From Daphnia pulex (Eukaryota > Arthropoda > Branchiopoda > Diplostraca > Daphniidae), in assembly GCF_021134715.1 (NCBI RefSeq), contig NC_060021.1, positions 5,642,001 to 5,706,000 on the forward strand: DNA of 64,000 nucleotides. The letters run 5' to 3'. This document shows, piece after piece, positions 11,456 to 22,112 of this stretch. The position numbers were made by a program, and so were the translations under genes. Every line of letters starts with the position of its first letter. Position 1 is the first letter of the stretch. The notes under the pieces were generated by a model, which was not told where the DNA came from, did not search any database, and was given only the letters and a program-made list of their open reading frames with translations.

Positions 11456-14400
11456 ATGTGGTGGATTTTACTGTTGTTACCCACTGTGGTTTGGGCTCTT
11501 CCTCCTAGTCCTAATGCCATTAGCATCTTACCGAATGGTGTATGTGGCAACCAGTTTGCATGCAAACCGACTTCACAGTGTTCTGTTTGGTATGCCGAAT
11601 TAAATGCACTTCCACCGAAACCTTGCTCGGATCCTCGAGGAGTCGTCGGTCTCTGCTGCCCTGATGTTGTTCACGTTAAATGTAAGTTAAATTGCCAATT
11701 CTTATTGTATCGTTGATAAAAGTTTTTCGAAAAATTAAATTTTTGTGATTATTTGAAATAGCCACTGCCATCAAATACCCGGAGGTTCCAATAATTCGCT
11801 TGCTTCCACCTCTTACACCTGTCCCACCAGCAATTTTGGCAAATACTGCCCGAGCAGCTCGTACAGATTTGATACACATGAAAGTTGTAAGTAAAACAAG
11901 ATCGGCAAATTAATTGTTTCAAATTTTTAATTCCCTTCTGTTATAATTAAGATCGAGGAAAATCTCAGTCGTAACCAAATGACGATGAGTTTTAACTCAA
12001 TGGCTTGGGCTCACTCTTCCAACATGGCTCCGTTGGAAATGGCCGGCGTCCAGGGTGAAAGAGCTCTTTTGGTGGTCAATGTCGCCCGACGTTTGCAGGA
12101 CAGGTACTTGTGGTTGGACGAAGGAAGCGTATGAATTTTGTTACTATTAATTTTTACTTTTTCGTCGCAGTTTGAGACTTTCACCGGAACAGGCCGGACT
12201 TGGACTCCAGGCGATCGACACACGGTTGAGTTTACTCGGAGACACGTGCCCCATACTCCCTGCTTGTGTACCGATTAAATATCGATCTTTTGACGGAACA
12301 TGTAATAACCTACGACAACCTTCCTGGGGAAGTGCTTTATCGCCGTTAGAACGACTGGCCCCACCGGAATACGATGACGGTACATTCATACATTGGTTAA
12401 TTGTCTTATGTCTGTACAAATTACATAGCAATTTATTTTTCAGGTATTTGGGAACCCAAAATTAGAAAATTTGGTCAAGAGCTTCCCAGTGTGCGAGTTG
12501 TCAGGAGCGTTCTAGTCACAGACGAAAATCACCCAAAGGTAGACATGACGCACATGCTTATGCAATGGGGGCAGTTTTTGGATCACGATATGATTCACGT
12601 TCCAGTCTTTCGCACAGGTAAATTCTAACCTTTTTTCGAGACCGAGTCGATCTATTCATATTTTGGCTTAATAAATCGTTTTTTAGATGTGTAGGATTTA
12701 AATAAATTGCTATTTCTTATTTTAGCAAATAGATCAAACATTGAATGCTGCACTAGGGAGGGTGGAACCATTCCTCCTGAAATGCGCCATCCTCACTGTT
12801 TCCCGATTGATATTCCAATCAATGATCCCTTCTACGGTCCTAGAGGTGTGAGATGTTTGAACTTTGTTCGATCCATGATTGCTCCTCGGTTAGATTGCCG
12901 AGTTGGTTATGCGGAGCAAATGAATCAGCTTACCCACTTTATTGATGCGTCGCACATATATGGACCATCACCAGATATCGCTTCCAGTTTACGTGAGTTC
13001 GTTGGAGGACTCTTGAAAATTTCGGTTATCGAGGGCCGTCCTTATCTTCCTCAAAATCCTCAAGCTAGAGGCTGCATTCGTACCAATGGCTTTGCTTGTT
13101 TTGTATCAGGTATTCTCAAATTTTTAAAAATTTCCAATGAAGGTTTGATTTTTAAATCTAATTTGTTTCTTGATTTACGCTGTACAGGTGATACACGTGT
13201 GAATCAGATTATGGGACTGACTGCTTTGCACATCCTATTCCTTCGTCAACATAATTTTTTGGCTTCAGCGTTGGCTGCTCTCAACCCTCAATGGAACGAC
13301 GAAATCCTGTATCTCGAAGCTCGACGAATTGTTGGTGCCTTAATGCAGCACATCACCTATAACGAATTCTTGCCCACTTTACTCGGTCGACTGACAATGG
13401 ACACCTACGGATTAACACCACAGACATCTGGCTACTCACCTAGTTACGACGAAAATGTTAATCCATCTATTACTAACGAATTTGGCGCGGCTGCTTTCCG
13501 AATGGGACACTCGCTCATCCAAGGTGCAATGAAGTATGTAATCTAAAAAACTATTACCGTAATTATAATCACCTAAGCTTAATCTTCATATTGATATAGT
13601 TTAGTGGCGGAAGATGGTACGGTTCGGGTGGAATTGATGAGACACTGGTTCGATAACCCACACTTGCTGCGTCAAGCTGGTCTTATGGACGCTGTATTAC
13701 GTGGTCTGGTTGATCAGTGGCCCCAAAATATGGACGAGTGGGTCTCTGAGGACGTAACGAATCACCTCTTCCAAAGGTATAAATGGCTAACGTTGAGTAA
13801 TTTGTCTCATATCCTAACGTGTTTCTTTTATTTTATAGCGCTAAACGTGATTTCGGATTTGACCTTGTTTCATTAAACATTTGGCGTGGTCGTGATCACG
13901 GTCTCCCAGGTTATAATACTTATCGTCAAGTCTGTGGTTTACCCCGTGTGACTAACTTTCAGGAGCTCTTGACAATCATGGATCGTTCAGTGGTGGATCG
14001 TTTGGCTTCAGTTTACCGCTCAGTCGACGACATTGACCTTTTCATTGGTGGTCTTGTTGAAAGTCATTTGCCTGGTTCAATGCTCGGTCCAGTTTTCTCC
14101 TGTATCATTGCTGATCAGTTTGCTCGTTTAAAGGAAGGTGATCGCTTTTTTTTCGAGCACGGGGGACATCCTAGCTCATTCTCACCAGGTATGAAACTGC
14201 TCACATAGTTTTACGATTCTGTTGAGAATCTAAATTTCAATTTTGCAGCGCAACTACAGGAGATCCGTCAAATGAGTTTAGCTGCAGTAATTTGCGACAA
14301 TGCGGATCAAATCATTAACATTCAGCCATTGGTATTACGCCAACCATCTCCCACGTAAGAAGATTTATTTGAAAGTCTTGACTGTTATGGTTTACTATTT

Positions 14401-14480
14401 CTTCATTCCGTAGGAATCCTCGCGTCAACTGTAAATCTCCGATGATTCCTCGCATGAATCTTGCTGCATGGAAACAGTAA
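11456..14480 (+). CDS. Secreted animal haem peroxidase (peroxinectin/chorion peroxidase class)
   Basis: Eleven coding exons: 11456-11681, 11762-11886, 11952-12103, 12171-12379, 12444-12617, 12726-13109, 13188-13533, 13600-13776, 13839-14188, 14249-14354 and 14414-14480, all GT-AG and in phase, giving 771 aa. A signal peptide (WWILLLLPTVVWA) is followed by a Cys-rich clip-like segment with six cysteines (about 30-72). The peroxidase domain shows the distal QWGQFLDHDM (His near 285), GDTRVNQIMGL (Arg near 427), proximal FRMGHSLI (His near 531) and LNIWRGRDHGLPGYN. Such enzymes use peroxide to oxidise or cross-link extracellular substrates (cuticle, egg coat, immunity). The residue that is Glu in the usual RVNE motif is Gln here, which may affect the covalent haem link. 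An AATAAA lies at 14781. The gene otherwise looks intact. Confidence 0.95.
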
Positions 14481-16269
14481 TTGGCATTGGCTAATCAACG
14501 CTTCGACTTTTGTATAAATAACCAACCCTAACATTGTACAGCCCCTTTTAAGATATATGAATGATTTCTTGAACAGTGAATAACATTTATTTAATCACAT
14601 TAATGACACTAGTGGCTGTATCTATGATATGAACGGTACACTTAATTACTAACAAATTTATAAAATACATTATTCAATCATAAATGATTACATTATTTTC
14701 GTTCGGCAACATCTGGCAGTAGACGCTTGCATAATTTATTTGGTTTTTCTTAAGTGTCGATTCTGTTATTAATTAACTAAAATAAAGAATTTTCAAGCAA
14801 TTTCATCATCTGAGCACGCTTGACGACGAACAATTCAGAGTGACAAACAATTATAGTAAACACCAGACGGACGTGATCAATCTCTGATCAGTCTAATCAT
14901 GCTCTAAAAAGAGATGGTATAGCCACGCTGTTGGATTCGGTCGTAAGTCCTTAACACAGCTTTTTTAAGGTTTTTTCAAAGTTTAAACGAGATCACCAAT
15001 CAGTTGCTAGTTTAGTCTTATAATTTTTAAGTCCAGTTCTCATTTTTGACTAAAATTGTTAGGCCTACTTCCCAATGCTTAATTAAACTAAGATGTTATT
15101 GTTAATTGTTTATTTGTTTGCATTGAAATTTGAAAAAAGCGGGCCGTAGAGCAGCTTTGCCATATACGAAAAACTACCACTAGGTGTCAAAATTCTATTA
15201 CACACTTGAGTCTGGTAATTGCTATTGTATTTTGCACCATATCATTTAGTCTAGTCGTTTGCAATTATATAGAGCTTTTCATGCTCTATTTCACCGTGAA
15301 ATCAGTTTTCAGTAGAAACGATTTCGGGTTTCACGTAAAAAAAGCTGTTACGCATCCTGGTCCAGAGATAAGGAGATCGGTTACTCTAAGTAAAGTCCAG
15401 CAGTCAACGTTTTCCCCCCTCCTCCTCCCTAGTCCTCCCTAGTAGAACAAGATATCTTTAAGATATCGTTCAGACAGGAATACATCTATTAGATAGCTAT
15501 CCTATAGATATCTTTGCAATAGTTTAATGTCATGTATGGAAGATATCTTCTTCAAGACATGCATGAGACAACTAATTAATTTATAAATTATTTACCGCTT
15601 CTTATTCATTCCTAATATTCCCTTTTCAGTATTCTTTTCATTCTTTTGCAGTTTTTACTGATTTCGCTTTAAAAAATCGTGACTCACGGGTGCCATAGAA
15701 GAAACGCAGATCTTTTTTTAAGACCGTTTGCCTTTCGTATGTAAGTATGTCGAATTTGCAGGCTATTGCAAATTCTGTTTGTTTAAGAATTGAAAAAGAA
15801 AGTTTATTTAATAGGGCCCTATTGTAATGCTTTTTTTTCAAATTCAAAATTCATGCAATAACAAGAGCGTTCTTTGGACATACACATAAAGATTGCAGCC
15901 CCGCCACTACGGATTTCTATGAGATACTAAACGATTACTTTTTCGGAAATTTTTTCTGAAAATCGATTAATTTTTTGAAATTGATAATCAATTACAAAGT
16001 CTCTTTAAAAATAAAAAAACAAGTTGGAACGGAAAAGAAATCAATCTTTTATATTTGTAATGCCCCGCAGCAGCCCCGCGCTCTTCATGATGACCATCGC
16101 CGAGTCATATCGGGAAGGTGAGCCATTTCCAAGTTTCAAATTTCCCAGGGTTAGCCCTCTAAATTTATGTCACCAACCGCTAGTGGCACTGCTTGACATG
16201 ATGCCCGTTTTTTTCAATTTATAATAGGGTCCTTGCATGAATAAGGGATTCCTTTAAAACAAATATAAT
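14481..16269. other. AT-rich intergenic DNA with a GATATC-rich patch
   Basis: No gene seen over 1.8 kb. Between about 15448 and 15550 the motif AGATATC(T) recurs at least four times, some as local palindromes, next to a C/T-rich tract at 15412-15440. This could be the end of a decayed element, but I cannot identify one. Confidence 0.4.
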
Positions 16270-16945
16270 TAGAATCCGTATCCCTTAGAGCCTAAAGGCA
16301 AAAGACGAAAAGGGTGAAAAGAGGAAAAAAAGAGCAAAATTCATCACATTTAAAGGACCGCCCACCAACAATGGCGTGAAGTCCGTTTTAAAGTGGTGGG
16401 GGGGGGGATCTCCCCTTTTCTCTGGGTGACGAGGGTTGGATCTACGCATGAGCAGATACCCGCAGGCTTGGTCACGTTGTCTGAAGTAAGGGACCATTCA
16501 TACCAAAAGAAACTCTCCCATTGGTCGATTAAGACCACGTGACCAAGTCTGCGCATGCGCAGACTTGTAGAGAAAAGGGGAGAAAAGAGTGCGAACCTGG
16601 TGGCAGTAACGAGCATCGCCCTGGAGCATCTTCTCAACCGTAGTTGGGAACGTTCTCAGTCTTTCACTTCTTTGTGTCCTGGAGATGAGTGCAAACGCAA
16701 ATAGGTGACAAAAATATTCAGAGGAGTCAAAACCTTTTACAAAAAAGGTTTGCTTCTCAGGGTCAATTTTAAAGATGAATAACTTTAGAAAATGAGATCA
16801 ATGAAAGGGTTCTTTTTTTGGGGGGTGGCTTCAAGATAACGTGAGAAATTCCTATAGAAATTCTAATAGGCTACTATCCTGAACTCCTGATTATGGTATC
16901 GCCAATGAAAATTACACAATGTAAAGAACTCCAACGACATTTCCA
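16270..16945 (+). repeat. Repeat family R1, copy 1, with NRF1-type palindrome and E-box
   Basis: This stretch recurs at 44510-45185 (inverted) and 54225-54890 (direct) with only scattered differences. It contains CACGTG (16536-16541) followed by TGCGCATGCGCA (16550-16561), which matches the NRF1 consensus and sits in a 20-bp perfect palindrome (16546-16565). A poly-G tract lies near 16400. It carries no long conserved frame and looks promoter- or LTR-like. Confidence 0.75.
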
Positions 16946-16989
16946 GGTTATAAATAATAAATAAGTAATAGAAATGACTTATTAAATCA

Positions 16990-17260
16990 TGCTTATTTCA
17001 TACCTCATTGAAAAAACTTTCACTCGGTCTACATTTCAAAAAATCAAAGAATGCAACATGTGTCATATTATCCTTGAAACGAAATTTGAATGTTGGATTT
17101 TTTACTGTACAGTTGACAAACAAAAACAAGTGATGCTTAACCATTTCAAGATCAACCTTTAAGTAAGGCTTGTTCTCCTTCTTGATCTTCTTATTCTGTT
17201 TAAGGGCTGGGTTAGTTATTTGGGCTTCAGTTGGTGTTTGAAGCAACAAAATAGTATCGT
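16990..17260 (-). pseudogene. TOP2 (DNA topoisomerase II) fragment, transducer region, copy a
   Basis: The - strand encodes a short block whose core LFLFVNCTVKNPTF, followed by DNMTHVAFF and CRPSESFF, reads as a diverged version of the TOP2 region built around FVNC.IENPTFDSQTKENMT and the PSEKF motif downstream. The preceding Lys-rich stretch (NKKIKKENK) also fits. Only about 70 residues are present, with stops and frame changes outside them, so it cannot make an enzyme. A near-identical copy lies at 44209-44457. In both, it sits between a repeat-borne ORF and repeat R1. Confidence 0.75.
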
Positions 17261-17289
17261 GTTTCCGCTTCGTGTGACAAACGGACCCT

Positions 17290-17841
17290 ACTCAGGTCTA
17301 CCATGTTACCCTGAGTTAAGACCTGCTGCGAAGCCTCAATCCGTCGGCGTTTACGCTCGAACTCTTCACGCTGGACCTTAGTTTTTTTACTAGCTGTATT
17401 TTGGCCTCCTCCACCGCGTCTCGCTTCCTCTTCTTGGCTGCGCGAACCTCGTTTTGTGCCTCTTTATCCCGTCGGATATAGGTTGGTGACGACGGTTGAT
17501 CCTTTCCTAAAAAAAAGAATCGATTTTTAAATTAAATTAATATTATTTTTTTTAAAACTTATCAATTGAAATACCCACGGGTGGTGGGCAACGATGTGGT
17601 TTAACTCCTTTTCCCGTCCCACCACCAGCTCTGGAAAGATTCTTTGGAGCAAAACTTGCAGCTTTCGATGGTGCAAACACTGCACCGTGAAATTTGAAAC
17701 CCGAGGAAGGTAGTGGAGGATATTCCGAACCTCTATTTCCTCGGGAGTGTTGCCGGTCACCATTAGGGCCGCCGCCATTTGCTCGGCTGTGACAACCATC
17801 TGAAAAAAAAGAAAGTGCAAATTAAAATTTAAAAAATTCAC
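17290..17841 (-). pseudogene. Repeat-borne ORF (AB family), decayed copy
   Basis: Two exon-like blocks on the - strand. Block A (17841-17570) reads MVVTAEQMAAALMVTGN, then NTPEEIEVRNILHYLPRV and HHRKLQVLLQRIFPELVVG, ending before an apparent splice site. Block B (about 17510-17340) is Lys/Arg/Glu-rich (VRAAKKRKRDAVEEAKIQ) and probably coiled coil. The same blocks recur at 41340-44000, 54926-55261 and 58930-59970. I do not recognise the protein. This copy lacks about 70 bp at the start of block B that the others have. Its recurrence beside TOP2 sequence suggests both belong to one mobile or duplicating unit. Confidence 0.55.
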
Positions 17842-17891
17842 GGCACCACGACCGGGTGCAAAAAAAAATTCAAAGTACTATTGCACCAAGA

Positions 17892-17953
17892 ACTTTGAAT
17901 TTTTTTGTCGAACACCAGCCGTACTTTGAATTTTGTTGTTGAACACCAGCCGT
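17892..17953. repeat. Two tandem copies of a 31-bp unit
   Basis: The phrase ACTTTGAATTTT...GAACACCAGCCGT occurs twice in succession with a 31-bp period, with a partial third copy following (GTACTTGGTGTTG, GTATTTTGAATTT). Confidence 0.7.
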
Positions 17954-18298
17954 ACTTGGTGTTGTATTTTGAATTTCTTTTTTAACTTGGCCTTTTATGG
18001 CATAAATCATCTTTCTCGTATCCATTTTTTTTACGTTAGACCTATTTGTTTCTCCCCCTCCTCCCCTCCCCTGTAATTATTATAGCTGGAAATAATTATT
18101 AATAAATGTAGCGTTTTAACCTTTCGATTTTATTTACTCAATCTAGGTTTTTATTTATCACAAAACAAGACAATAGTTACAAACTGAAATATATTTTTAA
18201 AAAGACAGTAAATTTAATTACTTTTAAAGTTAACTATCTAATTTATCATCACTGACGTACGTTGATCTTAAATTCGTCGACATTAATCAACAACTCTC

Positions 18299-18763
18299 CT
18301 ACTCAAAACCTTCATCCACACCATACTTCACCAAAAAGTCTTCCAAGTCTTTAAGCCACATTTCTGCAGGTAATTTTCTCGAAAGTTTTTCCCATTCCCT
18401 ATTCTTCCAACATTGTTCGCTCAACCATTCCATTTTTCCTCCTTCTGTTAGATAGCTGATGGGCAATTGCAATTGATATCAGTACGAGTACTCGCCATCA
18501 TTGCTATTTACATTTCATGTGGACATCATTATTCCTCCTCCACGCAAGAAGTGGATCTGAAACATAGTTTTGACGACGTAACTCCTTCACCAAAACATCA
18601 AGCTAAAAAATAAGCAAGAAGAAAAAAGTTAATGAATAAATATATAAATTAAAACTATTACATCCTACACACCTCTTTATTCCCACATAGCTTCAGAGTA
18701 ACCTGATAAAATATGTTTTCGCTTTTCATAAAGCCCCAGACGGAAACTACTTTTACCCTAAAC
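18299..18763 (-). pseudogene. TOP2 fragment, C-terminal part of catalytic core, copy b
   Basis: On the - strand: FRLGLYEKRKHILSG (about 18763-18690), then, after an intron-like gap, an exon from 18602 reading LDVLVKELRRQNYVSDPLLAW, and in a shifted frame LPISYLTEGGKMEWL and AEMWLKDLEDFLVKYG, ending at a stop at 18299. In order these match the TOP2 core from the RL.YY..RKE motif through the ...NY.SDP..AW block to the P..YLT...K and D.W..DL..F motifs that close the catalytic core. A +1 shift and in-frame stops (near 18505 and 18480) make it a pseudogene. It ends just where TOP2's variable C-terminal tail would begin. Confidence 0.75.
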
Positions 18764-19744
18764 CCGGGATAGGGAAGCTAACACAGCCGAGAAGAGACCA
18801 GGAGTCCATAGCTCTGCCAGAGCCATTAAAGGCTCTGGTTGTTCCTTGTTAGATATTTAAAAAACATGTATTATCATATGAATTATATTTAATATCGTCC
18901 CGTCATCTAAGCTGTCATTGTAATTTGTTAATTTTTTTTTAGACATCCGTTCACTAATATTTGCTAGGCTTCCTACTGAAGTGTAATAAAATATGCTAGA
19001 TTGTTTGTTCAGTATCATCTCAATAGCACTTTTGATGTCCAATCTTTTTCCAACTGTTCATGTGACATCCAAGTTATCCTGGTAATAATCGTAGCATGAA
19101 AACTGTAATCGGAATTTCGAACACACATTAAATAATTGTTCGGTTATGAAATTTTAAAAATATTCGATTGGTTTTCCTATTATAAATGTATGCTTGCGAC
19201 CTGGTAAATGAAATTAAATTGTGACTTACATAATATCATCATCCGTGAAAGTGTGTTTAGCAAAATATCTCTCTATGTTTTAACTTTAATTTGGTGGAAG
19301 TTTTAGCTTAGGAATCTCATATTATCTCTCATTAGTGTTTATTCTGGTGGGAAAGTTATTGAAAGAGAGAAAGGATTAGAAGAAGAGAATGGAAAGGGCA
19401 AAATAAATCCAAAGTAGGGGGTGCTTTTTGTATACTTTCCTCCATTTGAAAATTCTAACATAAAGAGTAATTTTATTTCACTTTTTCTTGTTACTATTCA
19501 CTTCCGTACACAAGAAAAGGTATACTTCCAGTATCCGGTTCAGACATACCAAGGTACGAAATACCAAAACCAGTTGATACACGAATTTGGGTAAGACAGT
19601 TTTCTAACGAAGATTGTATTATCTTTGTTACTTTTTATCCTTTTTACTTTTAGTGTATGAATTTTTAACAAAGTAAAGAAAGATAAACGGGCTTCAAAAA
19701 AAGACTAAGTGGGGATTTTTTGGTTATTTTTTTCTAATGTAGTA

Positions 19745-19962
19745 TTTTCAGATTTTTCGCGTCATATTGAACTTCGCATTTGGGAATTGAAAACAGCTTT
19801 TTGATTCGGCCCTTTCTAGTCCCTTTCTCTCCCCCCCCCATTTCCACCCCGCGCTCTTATGAGGGGACTACAACCCAGCGTGGGTGGAAAGAGGAGGGAA
19901 GAACGGGCCAAAAAAATAATTCCGCAAATGCGAAGTTCAATATGACGCGAAAAATCCGAAAA
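19745..19962. mobile_element. 218-bp MITE-like foldback element
   Basis: About 40 bp at 19745-19784 (containing TTTTTCGCGTCATATTGAAC) is repeated in inverted orientation at 19920-19962 with very few mismatches, separated by about 135 bp without coding potential. This is the structure of a small non-autonomous inverted-repeat element. No clear target-site duplication is visible. Confidence 0.7.
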
Positions 19963-19989
19963 TGGTGACTGTTTTTCAGCTTTTAAAGT

Positions 19990-20330
19990 TCTTCATTTCA
20001 GAGTTTTCCGCGTCTTCCTACCTTAACCCGTTCTGTACTTATTCCCCTTCAAAGTATTCTACTTTGCATGGAGCTCTATAGAGTGTTCCCGAACTTAGGG
20101 ATCCATTTTAAACCTAAATTTCCCTTTATCGAAGAAATCTAAAAAAAAAATTCTTTAATGCTATTAGTAATGGCTACGGCCAAAACTATTTCGTCGCGAT
20201 CCGACAAAAATTTGATTTTTGGGCACGCCAAAAAAAAAGCAATTTCCCATAAGATTATCTCGCGCGCGCTTGCGCATTCCCAAACTTCGGGTAGGTAGTA
20301 TCCTGAACACCTTGGTCTCTTTTTTATATA
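19990..20330 (+). repeat. Interspersed repeat R2, copy 1
   Basis: Diverged direct similarity to 48220-48515: shared order of GGAGCTCTATAGAGTGTTCC-like, AATCTAAAAAAAAAA, a TCGTCGCGATCC / GGTCGCATTCC block, CCATAAGATTATCTCGCGCG and ACTTCGGGTAGG motifs. Non-coding. Confidence 0.55.
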
Positions 20331-20984
20331 TAAAAAATATTTCGGCATTTTTTTCTTAATTCTTATAAATGAACTTTGTAAAACAATTAATTCTACATAT
20401 AATGTGAAGTCTTCAAAGTTAAAAACAAAAAATATACATTGAACTGGGCTTTAGAAAAAGAGCTGTGTTCGGAATTTTTTTTTGTAGGATACGGTACTGT
20501 AAATAATTAGAAAAGAGAAACCTGCCTTCAGGCCTTTTAGCCCCGTTCTCTCCTACTTCTGCTCCCCCCAAAAAACCCGTCGCCACAGTTCACAGGGTCC
20601 TTATGGGACTACGTTTTTCTTTATTTTAGTATTGCATGAAAGACATTTGAGTTTATTTGAAATAAATAGGTGTTAATCTATAAAACCTGCTCTATTTTTT
20701 AATATTTTTTCGTCGTCGATCACGTTAGTGTAAGCTTTGGAAAAAAATAAAAAAGAATTGGAGAGAAAGCGCACCTCTATAGGGCTGTTCGACATCTTTT
20801 TTAACATTTGTTACCATTGTGGCAACGCAGCAACTCATGTATTTTCTGTCTGCTACGATTGACTTGTGTAGTTCTGCGAAATATGAATTTTTTTGAAAAA
20901 TAGTAATAGAAAAGGGGGTTGTTTAGAAGTTATGATGTGTTTTCTTTATATATTAGTTCGTTATAGTGTTAGTGGTTAAGTATG

Positions 20985-21190
20985 TCACGGGAGTTAGGGG
21001 ATGTGGGGTGAAGTGGACTAAAGCGTCAACGCTCTTGAAAAATTCAACGAAGCTCTGGTTTCGATCCCCAGATGAACCCGCCATAATACTGTTAGCAGTT
21101 GAGGTTGCACGCATAACACAGGATCCTTGATTGCTTTCAAGGATATTACGTTAAATATACTGTGATGTGTTTAATCACATCTTCAACATT
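20985..21190 (+). repeat. tRNA-derived SINE-like sequence, copy 1
   Basis: An A-box-like stretch (GGTGAAGTGGACTAAAGCG at about 21006) and a B-box (GGTTTCGATCCCC at about 21057) are spaced as in a tRNA, followed by a tail ending in GGATCCTTGATTGCTTTCAAGG. An inverted relative lies at 31845-32035. Confidence 0.65.
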
Positions 21191-21239
21191 GGAAACTAAA
21201 CAGCGTCATTTGATCATGAAGCTGTAAAGTACGCTATAG

Positions 21240-22059
21240 AAATTGAATAACTATAACAATTACTGTCTAATTATGCCAGTGGACTTAGAATTGAGGCCAA
21301 CCAACGTTATTTGGGAAAGTTACAAATGTTTTACAGTGATTGTCCATATTGTATTCCTAATTCTCTGTGGAAACACGGTTTAGACTGTTGTCCAATGGTT
21401 CAAAAAATTGCTCCCTCAGATATCTTCATACATCTTGTTGAAACAAAAATCTATCAAAACCATGTAGCTGGGTTGCTGCAAGTCTGCATGGTTTCGTCAC
21501 AGATTAATAAACAAATAAGCTGTACTGAGGAAATGTGTACCTAGTCTGGTACCTATTCAAAGCCGGTAATTTTTGTGTTAGTTTACTTATTTTTATGAGT
21601 TTATGACGATTAACTTATGATCAGGAAGTCTTCAAAAAATGGCTGATATGGGGTCTATTTGTAAAGAAAAATTACTAAAAGTTAAGGTACCAACAAAGGA
21701 GGAAATATCAATTCTTCTTTGTAAACTGACTGAAATGCCCGGCAATCCTGCCGGTATTTTATTAGTTACTGAGAACTCGAGCAATTTCATTCCTGAAGCT
21801 CTTAAAATCACTTTACCAAAACCTATTGGTTCTTTTTTTTAAAATTGACCTAATGGGTAGTACATTGTCGGAGCTTATCAAAAAGAGTAATGAGCTGTAT
21901 AGCCAAATTTCAGTCACTGTAGAACAACAAGAAGCTATTTCCTCCCTAACTGCAAACCAGAGCGATAGCAAATACTGGTTCTGTTACCGTGCTTATAGAA
22001 TTACAGCTTCAAAATTAGTAAACATAAATAAAGTAAACACTAACACTATAACGAACTAA
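21240..22059 (+). pseudogene. YqaJ-type recombinase/exonuclease ORF remnant
   Basis: Three + strand frames in succession (about 21240-21541, 21639-21841, 21826-22059) read as one interrupted protein. Informative parts are KVKVPTKEEISILLCKLTEM with a following GILLVTENSSNFIPEAL, and ISVTVEQQEAISSL with QSDSKYWFCYRAYRITASKL. The latter is the entry motif of YqaJ-like recombinases common in animal mobile elements (ISVTPEQ..A..., W...R..RITAS). The catalytic nuclease core that should follow is absent: the sequence runs into the right inverted repeat. One stop and a poly-T frameshift (about 21831-21840) break it. Confidence 0.65.
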
Positions 22060-22112
22060 TATATAAAGAAAACACATCATAGCTTCTAAACAACCCCTTT
22101 TTCTACTACCCT

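Larger units (their letters stand above)
20903..22108. mobile_element. 1.2-kb DNA element with ~72-bp terminal inverted repeats
   Basis: The 72 bp at 20903-20974 (containing GGTTGTTTAGAAG and ATATATTAGTTCG) recur as an almost exact inverted copy at 22038-22108. Between them lie a tRNA-like SINE (20985-21190) and a decayed YqaJ-type recombinase ORF (21240-22035). I see no clear target-site duplication. The inverted repeats enclose the coding remnant precisely, so they probably define a transposable unit, now defective. Confidence 0.75.

Noticed and set aside
15448..15560. GATATC-rich patch as a regulatory array or transposon end
   Set aside because: Motif spacing is irregular and no second end or partner copy was found.
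20985..21075. Genuine tRNA gene (also 31935-32032)
   Set aside because: A- and B-box-like blocks are present, but the cloverleaf stems do not pair and a SINE-type tail follows.
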